DNA from: Crystallibacter sulfonylureivorans_A
GTDB taxonomy: Bacteria > Actinomycetota > Actinomycetes > Actinomycetales > Micrococcaceae
Length of the DNA: 64,000 nt
NCBI RefSeq assembly: GCF_047607445.1
Contig: NZ_JBLKRT010000007.1
Location: forward strand, 1-64,000
Direction: 5' to 3'
Positions 35,796 to 46,888 of this stretch are shown here, in pieces. The notes under the pieces were generated by a model. It saw only the letters and a list, made by a program, of their open reading frames with translations, searched no databases and was not told the DNA's origin. Each line of letters starts with the position of its first letter. Within the stretch, counting starts at the first letter, position 1. The position numbers and the translations under genes were made by a program.

Positions 35796-35823
35796 TTGAT
35801 CAATTCTGTCGTACCTCTAGGGT
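35796..35823 (+). promoter_or_regulatory. Promoter candidate with long 5' leader
   Basis: TTGATC (35796-35801), a 16-bp spacer and TAGGGT (35818-35823). The start codon at 35994 is about 165 nt beyond the predicted transcription start. Confidence 0.5.
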
Positions 35824-35993
35824 ACATGGTTTTCCACGCTGCTCGTGGCACGGTGGCCAGCGGCCACGAAGCGGCTCCCCGCCGGCCGGAAACGACAAAA
35901 TCGTGCCGCACAACGGGATTGTTGGCTAAAGTCATCGTGGACCCGTTCTCCTTTTCTCCCGGAGGACAGCACGCACGGAAGGCAAGTTTCCCC

Positions 35994-37139
35994 ATGAGCG
36001 AACAGGACAAGCGGCCTGAGGACCGCGGGAGGCCTTCACCAGAGGGCCCGGAGGATCCCAACGTGCCGGAACCTGACCTCCATGTGAGCGCCGACGACGT
36101 CGAACTGGCCGAACCGACCCTGCATGAGGCGCGGATCAGCGACGAAACCGCAGCCGAGGCCGATGTGGCCGTTGCTGCCGCCGAGGCCCAGGCGGTAGAG
36201 GAGGAAGCTGAGGCTGCCGGCCGCCTGGTCGGCGGCAACCGCGAGGACGACATCAAAGTTAGCGGCACCGCGCCGGCGGGAGCGGCGGCGGGCGACCAGG
36301 ACCGGCTGGACAGCGCTGAGTCGATCCAGGACGCGGCGATCCCGGACGCGCACTCACCGGAGCCCTGGCCGACGTCCGCCGCAGCCCCGGCGTCGCCTGC
36401 CGCCCCGTCGTCGCCCGCGGTGTCACCGACGTCGCCCGTGCTCCCGCCGTCGGACTGGGAATCCGCACCGGCGAGTACCGACGGTTCCGCGCCGGAAAAG
36501 AAGTGGTATGCCACCCCCGACGGCGGCACGGCCCTCAACACTGACAACGACGGCGGCCTGCCTCCAGGCAGTGCCGACGACGGCGCCGCCGAGGATCCGG
36601 CTGCCGGCTCGGGCCGAAACATCGATTGGAAGCCGCTGGTCATTATCGGCGCCGTGGTCATCGTAGCCATCGTGATTATCGCCTTGATCGTTTCCAGCCT
36701 GACCAACAGTTCACCGGCCGGCGGTGCGGCCAGCCCCTCGACGTCGCAGAGCAAAGCCGAGACAGCGAACGCCGACGGCGTGATCGCCGAGGATGTCTCC
36801 CCGTTCGACTTCCAGCAGGGCCAATGCTTCACCGATTTCGAGGCCGTCATGCGTGACGCCACCGTGGTCACCTGCGACACCCCGCACACGGCGCAGCTGG
36901 TCGGAACGTATTCCTATGGCGCCGATGAAGAGTTCCCGGGTGCCGACGAACTGAACCTGAAGGCACAGGAGGTCTGCACCGCCGTCGTCCTCAACGACTC
37001 CGCGGCCGACCAGCCGGAGCTGAAGGACTCCTACGGGATGCCGTCCAAGGAAACCTGGGCCCAGGGCGACCGCAGAATCGACTGCTTCAAGATCGCCGCC
37101 GAAGGCGAAGAGATCACCGGCACGCTGGTGGGTCAGTAA
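35994..37139 (+). CDS. Membrane protein with septum-formation-like extracellular domain
   Basis: A 381-residue protein. The first 200 residues are cytoplasmic, acidic and rich in Ala, Pro and Glu. A single membrane helix at about 208-232 (WKPLVIIGAVVIVAIVIIAL) leads to an outside domain with conserved cysteines: FDFQQGQCFTDFE, VVTCDTPHTAQLVGTYSY and DRRIDCFKI. This matches the septum formation (PF13845) domain. I place the start at the ATG at 35994, because the upstream in-frame extension is basic and compositionally unlike the rest. Role in division is known only by family name. Confidence 0.82.
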   Translation: MSEQDKRPEDRGRPSPEGPEDPNVPEPDLHVSADDVELAEPTLHEARISDETAAEADVAVAAAEAQAVEEEAEAAGRLVGGNREDDIKVSGTAPAGAAAGDQDRLDSAESIQDAAIPDAHSPEPWPTSAAAPASPAAPSSPAVSPTSPVLPPSDWESAPASTDGSAPEKKWYATPDGGTALNTDNDGGLPPGSADDGAAEDPAAGSGRNIDWKPLVIIGAVVIVAIVIIALIVSSLTNSSPAGGAASPSTSQSKAETANADGVIAEDVSPFDFQQGQCFTDFEAVMRDATVVTCDTPHTAQLVGTYSYGADEEFPGADELNLKAQEVCTAVVLNDSAADQPELKDSYGMPSKETWAQGDRRIDCFKIAAEGEEITGTLVGQ

Positions 37140-37153
37140 GACCGCTGACGTAA

Positions 37154-37194
37154 ACAGTCCGGCGACCACCGCTTACGCGGCGTCGCCGGACTGT
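37154..37194. terminator. Bidirectional terminator before clpB 3' end
   Basis: A perfect 13-bp stem (ACAGTCCGGCGAC, 37154-37166, with 37182-37194) separates convergent genes and is followed by TGTGTTTCC on the plus strand. Confidence 0.85.
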
Positions 37195-37238
37195 TGTGTT
37201 TCCGCCGGGCTCTCTGTCTCCCGCAGGCGGGGTCCGGG

Positions 37239-39863
<2,625 letters not shown>

Positions 39864-39928
39864 CGCTCATCTCCCTTTCACTCCCTGAGGATCCGCCCAG
39901 CCGCAGTAGTACTGGTCGAAATAGCTAA

Positions 39929-39961
39929 CTTGAGTCTAGTCAACTCAACTTTCAAAGTAAA
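39929..39961 (-). promoter_or_regulatory. HAIR operator and promoter of clpB
   Basis: CTTGAGT-N7-ACTCAAC at 39929-39949 matches the HspR-associated inverted repeat CTTGAGT-N7-ACTCAAG with one change. On the minus strand TTTACT (39961-39956), a 17-bp spacer and TAGACT (39938-39933) form a promoter whose -10 lies inside the operator, so bound HspR would block RNA polymerase. Confidence 0.85.
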
Positions 39962-40091
39962 GTTATCCACAGGCTGCTGCACCCGTTGACTCTTACTATC
40001 CTGTCGCTACCATGGGCTGCCCGGAAGGGCTCCGGACGCCTAGGCTGTAGGCGGGACGTGCTCAAACATCCAGAACCGAGGTGGGCGGTCA

Positions 40092-40619
40092 ATGGAAACG
40101 ATGCTGGAAACGGCCCGGCTGCTGCTGAACCAGCCGACCCCGGGAGACATCGACGCCATGTTCCGCATCCTCTCCGACCGGCGCACCACGCGCTTCAACC
40201 CGTCGGACGCGCTGCAATGGAACGAGGAAGCCGACGGCCTCTTCCAGCGCTGGGAAGCCCAGTGGGAAAACTACGGGGTGGGCTACTTTGCCGTCCGCCT
40301 GCCCGGCCGCGAAGAGGCCATCGGCTTCGCGGGGGTCAGGCATGTCTCGCTGTCCGGCCGGCCGGTGCTGAACCTCTATTTCCGCTTCGACGCGGCCGTG
40401 TGGCACCGCGGTTACGGACGCGAGGCGGTGGGCGCCGTCGTCGTCCACGTCAACGAGTTCCTGGAGTTGCCGCCAATCCTGGCGCTGGTCCATCCGGACA
40501 ACACCGCGTCCCTCCGCATCGTCAGGTCGCTGGGATTCGAGCGCAACGAGACGACGGCCATCAGCGGCCCGGACGGCTACCAGGACGCCTATGTGTTGAA
40601 CTGGAACCGGCAGCTATAA
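40092..40619 (+). CDS. GNAT-family N-acetyltransferase
   Basis: A 175-residue acetyltransferase of the RimJ/RimL type. It begins METMLETARLLLNQPTPGD, has the acetyl-CoA loop AVWHRGYGREAVGAVVVHV near 116 and the C-terminal NTASLRIVRSLGFERNE. The substrate could be an amino group of a protein or small molecule. GAGGTGGG upstream supports the start; a second in-frame ATG lies three codons later. The HutD-like gene follows 19 bp downstream. Confidence 0.9.
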   Translation: METMLETARLLLNQPTPGDIDAMFRILSDRRTTRFNPSDALQWNEEADGLFQRWEAQWENYGVGYFAVRLPGREEAIGFAGVRHVSLSGRPVLNLYFRFDAAVWHRGYGREAVGAVVVHVNEFLELPPILALVHPDNTASLRIVRSLGFERNETTAISGPDGYQDAYVLNWNRQL

Positions 40620-40638
40620 CATCCGGACAAGGAGCCCC

Positions 40639-41199
40639 ATGGACATCATCCCTGCAGCCTCGCTGAAGGAACAGCGGTGGCGGAACGGCGGCGGTGTGAC
40701 CCGGGAGGTTGCGGCCGGCGCCGTGGGCGCCGATGGGCTCCCGGCGTGGCGGCTGAGCCTGGCGGACGTCGTTTCGGACGGCAGCTTTTCCGAATTTCCC
40801 GGCATGGACCGGATTTTCACCGTGGTGGACGGCGACGTCGCCTTCCTGACCGTGGACGGCACGCAGCACCAGATGGAACGGTTCCGGCCATTCCGGTTCG
40901 ACGGCGGCAGCAGCGCCGAATGCAGCCTGCCCACCGGGCCGTGCCGGGCACTGAATGTCATGGCACGCCGCGGGACCTGGGGCGCGGGACTGTTGATCGT
41001 CGAACTGTCCAAGAAGCAGCCGCTGACTGTCGCTGACGGACAGTTCCTGATGCTGCTGCAGGGCCAGGCGCAGGCGTCCGCGGACGGCAGCCTGCACCCG
41101 TTGGACACCTACGACACCGTGGTCGGCTCAGCGGTTCCTGCCCAGGTCAGCGGACGCGGGTTCGCTGCCCTGATTTCGGTGTACCAGGCTGCCGACTAA
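40639..41199 (+). CDS. HutD/Ves family protein
   Basis: A 186-residue cupin-like protein of the HutD/Ves family. The N-terminal QRWRNGGGVTREVAAG and the DVVSDGSFSEFPGMDRIFTV segment are the family signature. HutD is linked to control of histidine use in Pseudomonas, and Ves to cold response in E. coli; neither role can be shown here since no hut gene is in the window. An AAGGAG site precedes the ATG, 19 bp after the GNAT gene, so they are likely cotranscribed. Confidence 0.87.
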   Translation: MDIIPAASLKEQRWRNGGGVTREVAAGAVGADGLPAWRLSLADVVSDGSFSEFPGMDRIFTVVDGDVAFLTVDGTQHQMERFRPFRFDGGSSAECSLPTGPCRALNVMARRGTWGAGLLIVELSKKQPLTVADGQFLMLLQGQAQASADGSLHPLDTYDTVVGSAVPAQVSGRGFAALISVYQAAD

Positions 41200-41234
41200 C
41201 CGCGGCTCGCTGTCCCCTTGCCGCCGGACCCCTG

Positions 41235-41290
41235 CTGCCGGGCGGGTTGCTGCCGGGCGGGTTGCTGCCGGGCCTTTACTGCCGGGCGGA
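41235..41290. repeat. Short tandem repeat, 15-bp unit
   Basis: CTGCCGGGCGGGTTG occurs at 41235-41249 and 41250-41264, followed by two partial copies to 41290. The last copies reach into the 3' end of the YceI gene. Confidence 0.75.
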
Positions 41291-41839
41291 TTCCACCTTG
41301 ACGGCGGAGACTTCGAATTCCAGCATCACGCGGTCCGAGACCAGCATGCCGCCCGAATCCAAGGCAGTGTTCCACTTGACGCCGAACTCCTGGCGGTCGA
41401 TGCGTCGGGAACCTTCGAAGCCTGCGCGCAGCTGTCCGCCCGGGTCCCGTTCCACGCCGATAAAGTCGATTGGCACCGCCACCTGCTTGGTGACGCCGCG
41501 GATGGTGAGGTCGCCGTTGACAATGAAGTTGCCGGCCTCCACCTGGTCGATTCGCGTGCTGACAAACGTGATCTCCGGGTAGTTGGGCGCGTCAAAGAAA
41601 TCGTTCGTCCGCAAGTGCTCGTCCCGCTGCGGGCTGCGGGTATCGATGCTGGCGACCTTGATGCTGAGCCTGACCGAGGAATTGGCCGGGTTGTCCACGT
41701 CGGCCTGGATGACACCCTCTATGTCGTTGAACGCCCCGCGGACTTTGGTCACCATGGCGTGGCGGGTGGAAAAGCCGATGCGCGTATGCGCCGGATCGAA
41801 CCGCCACTCGCCGGATAGATCCGAAGTTAGTTCGGACAT
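41276..41839 (-). CDS. YceI-family protein
   Basis: Lipocalin-like protein of 187 residues that in known structures binds polyisoprenoids. The signature WRFDPAHTRIGFSTRHAMVT opens the protein, followed by DVDNPANSSVRLSIK, RTNDFFDAPNYPEITF and VNGDLTIRGVTKQV. There is no signal peptide, so it is cytoplasmic as in other Arthrobacter-type members. A GGAGGAGG site precedes the ATG. A four-copy 15-bp repeat overlaps its last codons. Confidence 0.93.
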   Translation of the reverse strand: MSELTSDLSGEWRFDPAHTRIGFSTRHAMVTKVRGAFNDIEGVIQADVDNPANSSVRLSIKVASIDTRSPQRDEHLRTNDFFDAPNYPEITFVSTRIDQVEAGNFIVNGDLTIRGVTKQVAVPIDFIGVERDPGGQLRAGFEGSRRIDRQEFGVKWNTALDSGGMLVSDRVMLEFEVSAVKVESARQ

Positions 41840-42070
41840 GGCAGAGCCTCCTCCTCATGGGCACAGGCGCTGTCTCCCCCACTGACAGATCGATGCGTCT
41901 GGCCGTCCCCTTCAGCCGCGTGCGGCTCGTGTGGTAATTCCAACACATAATGGGGAGCATTGCACCACATTGGCCGTGTATTTCCGAGCCGCGTCTCCGA
42001 CGGCAAATCCGCGCTCGTCCCGTTGAGGCCACCCCTGTCCCGGTCCGCCGGGGACCAATACACTGATGCC

Positions 42071-42541
42071 ATGACCACCGCGAACGAGATGCCGTCTTCA
42101 ACCACCCAGTTGCCGGCGGACGATTGCTGGAAGTTGTTCCGCAGCGCCGACTTTGGCCGGCTGGGAGTCATCGTCGAGTCCCATCCGGAGATTTTTCCGG
42201 TCAATTACGTGGTAGACCACGGAAGCCTGGTGTTCCGTTCCGCCCCGGGAACCAAACTGGACGCCGCCCTGGCCAACGAGGTGGTGATGGAGGTCGACGG
42301 CTTCAATCCGGACACCAGCGTGGCATGGAGCGTGGTGGCGCGGGGCAGCGCCCAGCGGATGATCACGATCGACGACGTGCTGGAATCGGCCATGCTGCCG
42401 CTGTTCCCCTGGCAGTCGGGTGAGAAGAACAATTTCGTTCGCATCGTTCCCACGGTCGTGACCGGACGGCGTTTTGTGGTGCCGGCGTCAGCCCGCCGCG
42501 GCCCCGGACTCAGCGACAGCCACCGGCTTCGGATCGAATAG
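42071..42541 (+). CDS. Pyridoxamine 5'-phosphate oxidase-like (flavin-binding split barrel) protein
   Basis: A 156-residue split-barrel protein. GRLGVIVESHPEIFPVNYVV near 36-55 and LVFRSAPGTKLDAAL near 60-74 mark the FMN- or F420-binding fold common in Actinobacteria. The substrate is unknown. The ATG at 42071 is chosen because the family starts there and because TACACT ends 6 nt before it, giving a probable leaderless message. The upstream in-frame extension is non-coding in composition. Confidence 0.87.
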   Translation: MTTANEMPSSTTQLPADDCWKLFRSADFGRLGVIVESHPEIFPVNYVVDHGSLVFRSAPGTKLDAALANEVVMEVDGFNPDTSVAWSVVARGSAQRMITIDDVLESAMLPLFPWQSGEKNNFVRIVPTVVTGRRFVVPASARRGPGLSDSHRLRIE

Positions 42542-42617
42542 CGCCCGAGGTGGACGGGAGTGCTGGCCACACGGCCGCCGGCCAGGTTGGCGCGCCCTGC
42601 GGCCGAGCCACGAACTC

Positions 42618-43049
42618 TTAGCGCCAGGTAGCGGAGCCCGGCTGGTAGCCGGCAACATAACCGCGGAACATCCGGTCGGTGGACACGATCTCTTTGCCCA
42701 ACGGTGTGAGGGACACCGGGATCATTTTGATGTTCGCAATGGCCAGCGGAATCCCGATGATGGTGATGGCCTGCGCGATGGCGGTCAGCACGTGCCCGAT
42801 CGCGATCCAGATGCCGGCCACCAGGATCCAGATGATGTTTCCCAGCGTGGACAGGAAGTAGGTGCGTCCACCGCGGTCCACCACCATCCGTCCGAACGGC
42901 CACAAAGCGTAGCCCGCGATCCGGAACGAGGCGATGCCAAACGGGATCGTCACGATCAACAGGCAGCACACGATGCCGGCCAGGAAATATCCCAGGGCGA
43001 GCCAGATGCCGCCGAAGAGCAGCCAGATGATGTTCAGAAGGGCCTTCAT
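42618..43049 (-). CDS. YccF-domain inner membrane protein
   Basis: A 143-residue protein with two copies of the YccF domain. Repeat one is NIIWLLFGGIWLALGYFLAG and repeat two is NIIWILVAGIWIAIGHVLTA, each followed by TIPFGIA or GIPLAIAN segments. About four membrane helices. Function unknown. GGAGGG lies directly against the ATG, too close for a normal ribosome binding site, while CAGAAT ends 6 nt before the start. A strong hairpin 113 bp upstream separates it from the helicase gene. Confidence 0.9.
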   Translation of the reverse strand: MKALLNIIWLLFGGIWLALGYFLAGIVCCLLIVTIPFGIASFRIAGYALWPFGRMVVDRGGRTYFLSTLGNIIWILVAGIWIAIGHVLTAIAQAITIIGIPLAIANIKMIPVSLTPLGKEIVSTDRMFRGYVAGYQPGSATWR

Positions 43050-43161
43050 CCCTCCATTCTGGCCCGCCGGTGCCGCCGGCCGCTATGCGGGTCGCCCCTG
43101 AACTGCCCCTGAACCTGACGGCAGCGCATACCCTGGGGCCTTTCCCGGTGGAAGACGGCGC

Positions 43162-43210
43162 GAAGGCCGCAGGGTGGCCCTTCCAGCTGGAGGGTCACCC
43201 TGCGGCCTTC
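43162..43210 (-). terminator. Large hairpin between helicase and YccF genes
   Basis: A perfect 15-bp stem (GAAGGCCGCAGGGTG, 43162-43176, with 43196-43210) encloses a 19-nt loop that can pair further (CTTCC with GGAG). Both flanking genes run leftward, so it most likely terminates the helicase transcript. Confidence 0.8.
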
Positions 43211-43249
43211 GTCAGTCCGCGGTCCGGAGCCAGGAACGGAAGCGGCTAG

Positions 43250-43337
43250 CCTGCTTGGCAAACTAGCTGGCCAGCTCGGGGTCGGCTAGCTATGGCTGGA
43301 CCAGCTCTGGCCTGGCCAGCTCCGGCGTGGCTAGCTG
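43250..43337. repeat. Degenerate short repeats after the helicase stop codon
   Basis: GGCCAGCTC or GGACCAGCTC recurs at about 43269, 43292 and 43311, interleaved with GGCTAGCT at about 43282 and 43329. CTAG-containing words are rare in the rest of the window, which makes the cluster stand out. Confidence 0.55.
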
Positions 43338-45058
43338 GTCCGGCGCTTCTCCTGCGATGCCGGAGCCGTGGCGCGGCGCGGTCCCCGGCGGGCCGGGCGC
43401 TCGGTGGCCGGAGTCTCCGAGCGGTACACCGGACGGGTGCCGCCTGCGGAGCGCGCGGCACCGGCGGATCGCTGTGCGCCGCCGGAACGGCCGGCGCCGC
43501 CGGAGCGTGCTGCGCCCGAGCCGGTGCGGCCGCCAGCCGAGCCGGCGGACTGGCGCCCGGCCGAAGCCGAAGTGCCGGAGCTGCTCCGGTGGCTGCCGTG
43601 GCTGGGGGCCGCAACGTCCTGGGAGCGGCCGCCGCGGTTCTCGCCGCGCGAGGGCTGGCGCTGACCGGATTCCGGCCGGCCGCCTCGGGCGGCACCGGCC
43701 TGCTGGCGGCTCTCACCGGTGCGGGCTCCACCGCTGCGGGAACCGGCGTTGCGGGAACCGGCGTTGCCGCGGCCACCACCGGTACGCAGGGCCCGCTTGC
43801 GCTGGGCGTTGGCGCCGGTGGAGGTACCGCCGCCGCGCTGCGGCATCTTCGCCGCCTGCTGCTGGGCGCGCAGCTGCGGATCCACCGGTGCGGCGACCTC
43901 GCCCACCAGGTTCACCAGCAGCTCAGAGGAGGCGCTGACGTTCTCGAAGGCCACGTCCACGCCGGCGGCCTTCATCAGCTTGCCGACCTCGAGTCGCTGT
44001 TCCGGCAGCGCCAGGGTCACCACCGTGCCGTCGGACCCGGCGCGGGCGGTGCGGCCGGAGCGGTGCAGGTACGCCTTGTGCTCGGTGGGCGGGTCCACGT
44101 GGATCACGAGTTCCACCTCGTCCACGTGCACGCCGCGGGCCGCGACGTCGGTGGCCACCAGCACCCGCACGTCGCCGGAGGAGAACTCGGCCAGGTTGCG
44201 GTCGCGTGCGTTCTGCGACAGGTTGCCGTGCAGGTCCACCGCAGGGATGCCGGCGGCCGTCAGCGCCTTGGCCAGCTTGCGGGCGTGGTGCTTGGTGCGG
44301 GTGAACAGCACGCGGCGGCCGGTGCCGGACGCCAGCTTGTTGAGCACCTGCTTCTTTTCCGAAGCGTCGCGTGTCACCAGTACGTGATGCTCCATGGTGG
44401 TGACCGCGGCCTGCGGGTCGTCGACGGAGTGCGTCAGCGGGCTGGACAGGTAGCGCTGCACCAGCTTGTCCACGCCGTTGTCCAACGTGGCGGAGAACAG
44501 CAGCCGCTGGCCGCCGGCCGGAGTGGTGTCCAGCAGCTTCTTCACCACGGGCAGGAAGCCCAGATCGGCCATGTGGTCGGCCTCATCCAGCACGGTGATT
44601 TCCACCGATTCCAGCGTGATGATCTTCTGCTTCATCAGGTCTTCGAGCCGGCCCGGGCAGGCAATCACAATGTCGATGCCGCCGCGCAGTGCCTTTTCCT
44701 GGCGCTGCTGCGAGACGCCGCCGTAAATCACCGTGGTGTTCAGGCCCAGCTCGGCCGCCAGCGGTTCGATGGTGTTGTTGATCTGCGTGGCCAGTTCACG
44801 CGTGGGCGCCAGCACCAGGCCCAGCGGGCGGCCCGGCTTGCGGAAATGGGCGGCTTCGCGCTCGGCCAGCCGTGCCACCAGCGGCAGTGCGAAGGCCAAG
44901 GTCTTGCCGGAGCCCGTGCGGCCGCGGCCCAGCACGTCACGGCCGGCCAGCGTATCGGGCAGCGTCTCGGCCTGGATGGGGAACGGGGCTTCAATGCCGT
45001 CGGCAGCGAGCTTCGCAGCGAGGGGCTTGGGCACGCCAAGGGCAGCAAAAGTAGTCAT
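43331..45058 (-). CDS. DEAD-box RNA helicase with long Arg/Gly/Ser tail
   Basis: ATP-dependent RNA helicase of the RhlE/CsdA type, 575 residues from the ATG at 45058. Motifs in order: Q motif PIQAETLP, motif I GRTGSGKT, Ia PTRELATQ, II VLDEADHM (DEAD), III SATL, IV LFTRTKHHARKLAKAL, V ATDVAARGVHV and VI HRSGRTARAG. After residue 400 comes a basic tail of about 170 residues rich in Arg, Gly and Ser, an RNA-binding tail typical of cold-adapted helicases. A long 5' leader with a terminal hairpin precedes it, and no ribosome binding site is obvious. Confidence 0.93.
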   Translation of the reverse strand: MTTFAALGVPKPLAAKLAADGIEAPFPIQAETLPDTLAGRDVLGRGRTGSGKTLAFALPLVARLAEREAAHFRKPGRPLGLVLAPTRELATQINNTIEPLAAELGLNTTVIYGGVSQQRQEKALRGGIDIVIACPGRLEDLMKQKIITLESVEITVLDEADHMADLGFLPVVKKLLDTTPAGGQRLLFSATLDNGVDKLVQRYLSSPLTHSVDDPQAAVTTMEHHVLVTRDASEKKQVLNKLASGTGRRVLFTRTKHHARKLAKALTAAGIPAVDLHGNLSQNARDRNLAEFSSGDVRVLVATDVAARGVHVDEVELVIHVDPPTEHKAYLHRSGRTARAGSDGTVVTLALPEQRLEVGKLMKAAGVDVAFENVSASSELLVNLVGEVAAPVDPQLRAQQQAAKMPQRGGGTSTGANAQRKRALRTGGGRGNAGSRNAGSRSGGARTGESRQQAGAARGGRPESGQRQPSRGENRGGRSQDVAAPSHGSHRSSSGTSASAGRQSAGSAGGRTGSGAARSGGAGRSGGAQRSAGAARSAGGTRPVYRSETPATERPARRGPRRATAPASQEKRRTS

Positions 45059-45212
45059 AGTAAAGTGCAAATGTCTTCCGGTCAGTGTCCCCGCGGCAGG
45101 TCAGCCCAGGGTCGCCGAAGAAAAATCAGACAGTGCCAACCGCCCCGGATCAGCCCGGTCACGTCGTCAGACGGAAAAGCGGCGGTGCAAATGAAAGCGT
45201 TCATCGACGCAG

Positions 45213-45251
45213 GAAAACGCGTCAATTGCGTTTTCGAGTACCTCCAGTCTA
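45213..45251 (-). promoter_or_regulatory. Helicase leader: -10 element and 5'-terminal hairpin
   Basis: On the minus strand TAGACT (45251-45246) is a -10 candidate. A few bases after the expected start, GAAAACGC (45235-45228) and GCGTTTTC (45220-45213) form a perfect 8-bp stem with a 7-nt loop. The leader would be about 180 nt. Confidence 0.5.
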
Positions 45252-45296
45252 ACAGCAGGGCCGGGCCGCACCCGCGCAGCCGATACGCTGGTAGGG

Positions 45297-46208
45297 ATGA
45301 CCAGCAACTCCCCCACCCCTGAATCTTCCGCGTACGACGACGGTGCGCGACGCACGCCGCCCGTCCATCTCGCCCAGCCCGTCAGCTTTGTGCGCCGCGG
45401 CTCGCGGCTGCAGGGCCGCCGCCAGCAGGCCTGGGACGACTACGCCCCGAAGTTCGCGATCGACCTCCCGCGGGACGGCGGCGACACGACGGTGGACCCG
45501 GACTACGTCTTCGATCCGGACACAGCCTTTGGGCGCTCGGCCCCGCTGGTGGTGGAGATTGGCTCCGGCCTGGGCGAAGCCGTGTGCCACGCTGCCGAAC
45601 AGGATCCGGACCGGAATTTCCTGGCCTTGGAGGTCTACCGTCCCGGACTGGCGCAAACCCTGCTGCGGATCGGCCAGCGCGGCTTGGCCAACGTCCGCGT
45701 CGCCCAGGTGAACGCCCCGGAGGCCTTGGCCACGATGTTGCCCGAGGCCTCGCTCTCCGAGCTCTGGGTGTTCTTCCCCGACCCGTGGCACAAGACCCGC
45801 CACCACAAGCGCCGGCTGGTACAGGACAGCTTCGCGGAGCTTGCAGCCCGCGTGCTGCAGCCGGGCGGGATCTGGCGGTTGGCCACCGACTGGTCCGATT
45901 ACGCGATCCAGATGCGCCGGGTCGCCGACGCGTCGCCGCACTTCAGCAATCTGTATGCCGGCGAACGCACCGGCACCGACAGCCCGTTGACCCAGGTCTG
46001 GGAAAGCGGCGTCGAAGGGGTTGTGGGCGGCGCGCCGGTGCGCGAGGGCAAGGTCCCGGTCAGCACCGGCAACGCCAGCACCGGCGAAGGCATGGACGAT
46101 CTTGGCGGCTGGGCACCCCGCTTCGCCGGCCGGACCATGACCAGCTTCGAGCAGAAGGCGCACGACGCGGGACGGATGATCTTCGACCTCGCCTACCGCA
46201 GGAACTGA
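45297..46208 (+). CDS. trmB: tRNA (guanine-N7-)-methyltransferase
   Basis: Methylates G46 in the variable loop of tRNAs using SAM. The 303-residue protein has the SAM site LVVEIGSGLGEAVCHAAE near 85, LALEVYRPGLAQTL, and the TrmB signature VFFPDPWHKTRHHKRRLVQ near 160. It is longer than E. coli TrmB (239 residues) because of N-terminal and internal insertions, as usual in Actinobacteria. TACGCT ends 7 nt before the ATG without a Shine-Dalgarno, so its mRNA is probably leaderless. Confidence 0.95.
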   Translation: MTSNSPTPESSAYDDGARRTPPVHLAQPVSFVRRGSRLQGRRQQAWDDYAPKFAIDLPRDGGDTTVDPDYVFDPDTAFGRSAPLVVEIGSGLGEAVCHAAEQDPDRNFLALEVYRPGLAQTLLRIGQRGLANVRVAQVNAPEALATMLPEASLSELWVFFPDPWHKTRHHKRRLVQDSFAELAARVLQPGGIWRLATDWSDYAIQMRRVADASPHFSNLYAGERTGTDSPLTQVWESGVEGVVGGAPVREGKVPVSTGNASTGEGMDDLGGWAPRFAGRTMTSFEQKAHDAGRMIFDLAYRRN

Positions 46209-46231
46209 TCCAACCCGGCCCCGGCAGGGGC

Positions 46232-46888
46232 TTAGTTGGTGGCCACCGCCGCCAGCGTTGTGTCCGCATCATCGCGCAGTTCCACCTGGGCGATCTGGTC
46301 GGTGTCCATGGCGCAGGCTGCGGTGAGGGTGGCACGGCCGGCCGGAGTGGCCTGCCAGGATGCCACCTGATAGGTGTAGCCGGACTTACCCGTCACCCAC
46401 AGGGTGAGGATGCCGTCCTCGGGCAGCTTCTCCCCCGCCACGGCCATCTCCGTCCCCCAGGTCTTGTGCACCAGGGCCACGTCAAGCTGCAGGCCGCCGT
46501 CGGCCGTCATGGTGTAGGTATCCGACGGCGGTTGTTGCTGCTGGGCCAGCAGCGGCCCGACCGATGCCCCGGCCACCAGGCACACCCCCGCCACTGCCGC
46601 CACCAGCCCGGTCCACCGGCGTCGTTCTTTCCTGCGCCGCAGGGCCAGTTCATCCACCAGCTCGCGGGTGCGTTCCTCGAGCTCATGCGGCGGCGGTGTT
46701 TCCAAGTCCAGCGCCACGCTGCGCGGCAGCGCGTCCAGCAGATCCGGCAGCGACTCCAGTTCGGCCGCTTCACGCCGGCAGTCCGGGCAGCCCGCCAGAT
46801 GCTCTTCGAAGGCCGCCCGTTCATGGCGATCCAGCCCGCCCAGAATATAGAGCCCAAGCAGTTGGTGCTGTTCCTCGCTGGTGTTCAC
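46232..46888 (-). CDS. Zinc-type anti-sigma factor (RskA/RslA-like)
   Basis: Membrane-bound anti-sigma factor of 218 residues. Its N-terminal ZAS domain keeps the zinc motif HLAGCPDC (HxxxCxxC) near 30-37, unlike the RskA protein of this window. One helix lies near 93-114 (WTGLVAAVAGVCLVAGASVG), and the outer domain ends the protein with GILTLWVTGKSGYTYQVASW. GTG start, overlapping the sigma gene stop by 4 nt. The intact zinc site suggests possible redox sensing, as in RslA-type factors (inference). Confidence 0.9.
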   Translation of the reverse strand: MNTSEEQHQLLGLYILGGLDRHERAAFEEHLAGCPDCRREAAELESLPDLLDALPRSVALDLETPPPHELEERTRELVDELALRRRKERRRWTGLVAAVAGVCLVAGASVGPLLAQQQQPPSDTYTMTADGGLQLDVALVHKTWGTEMAVAGEKLPEDGILTLWVTGKSGYTYQVASWQATPAGRATLTAACAMDTDQIAQVELRDDADTTLAAVATN

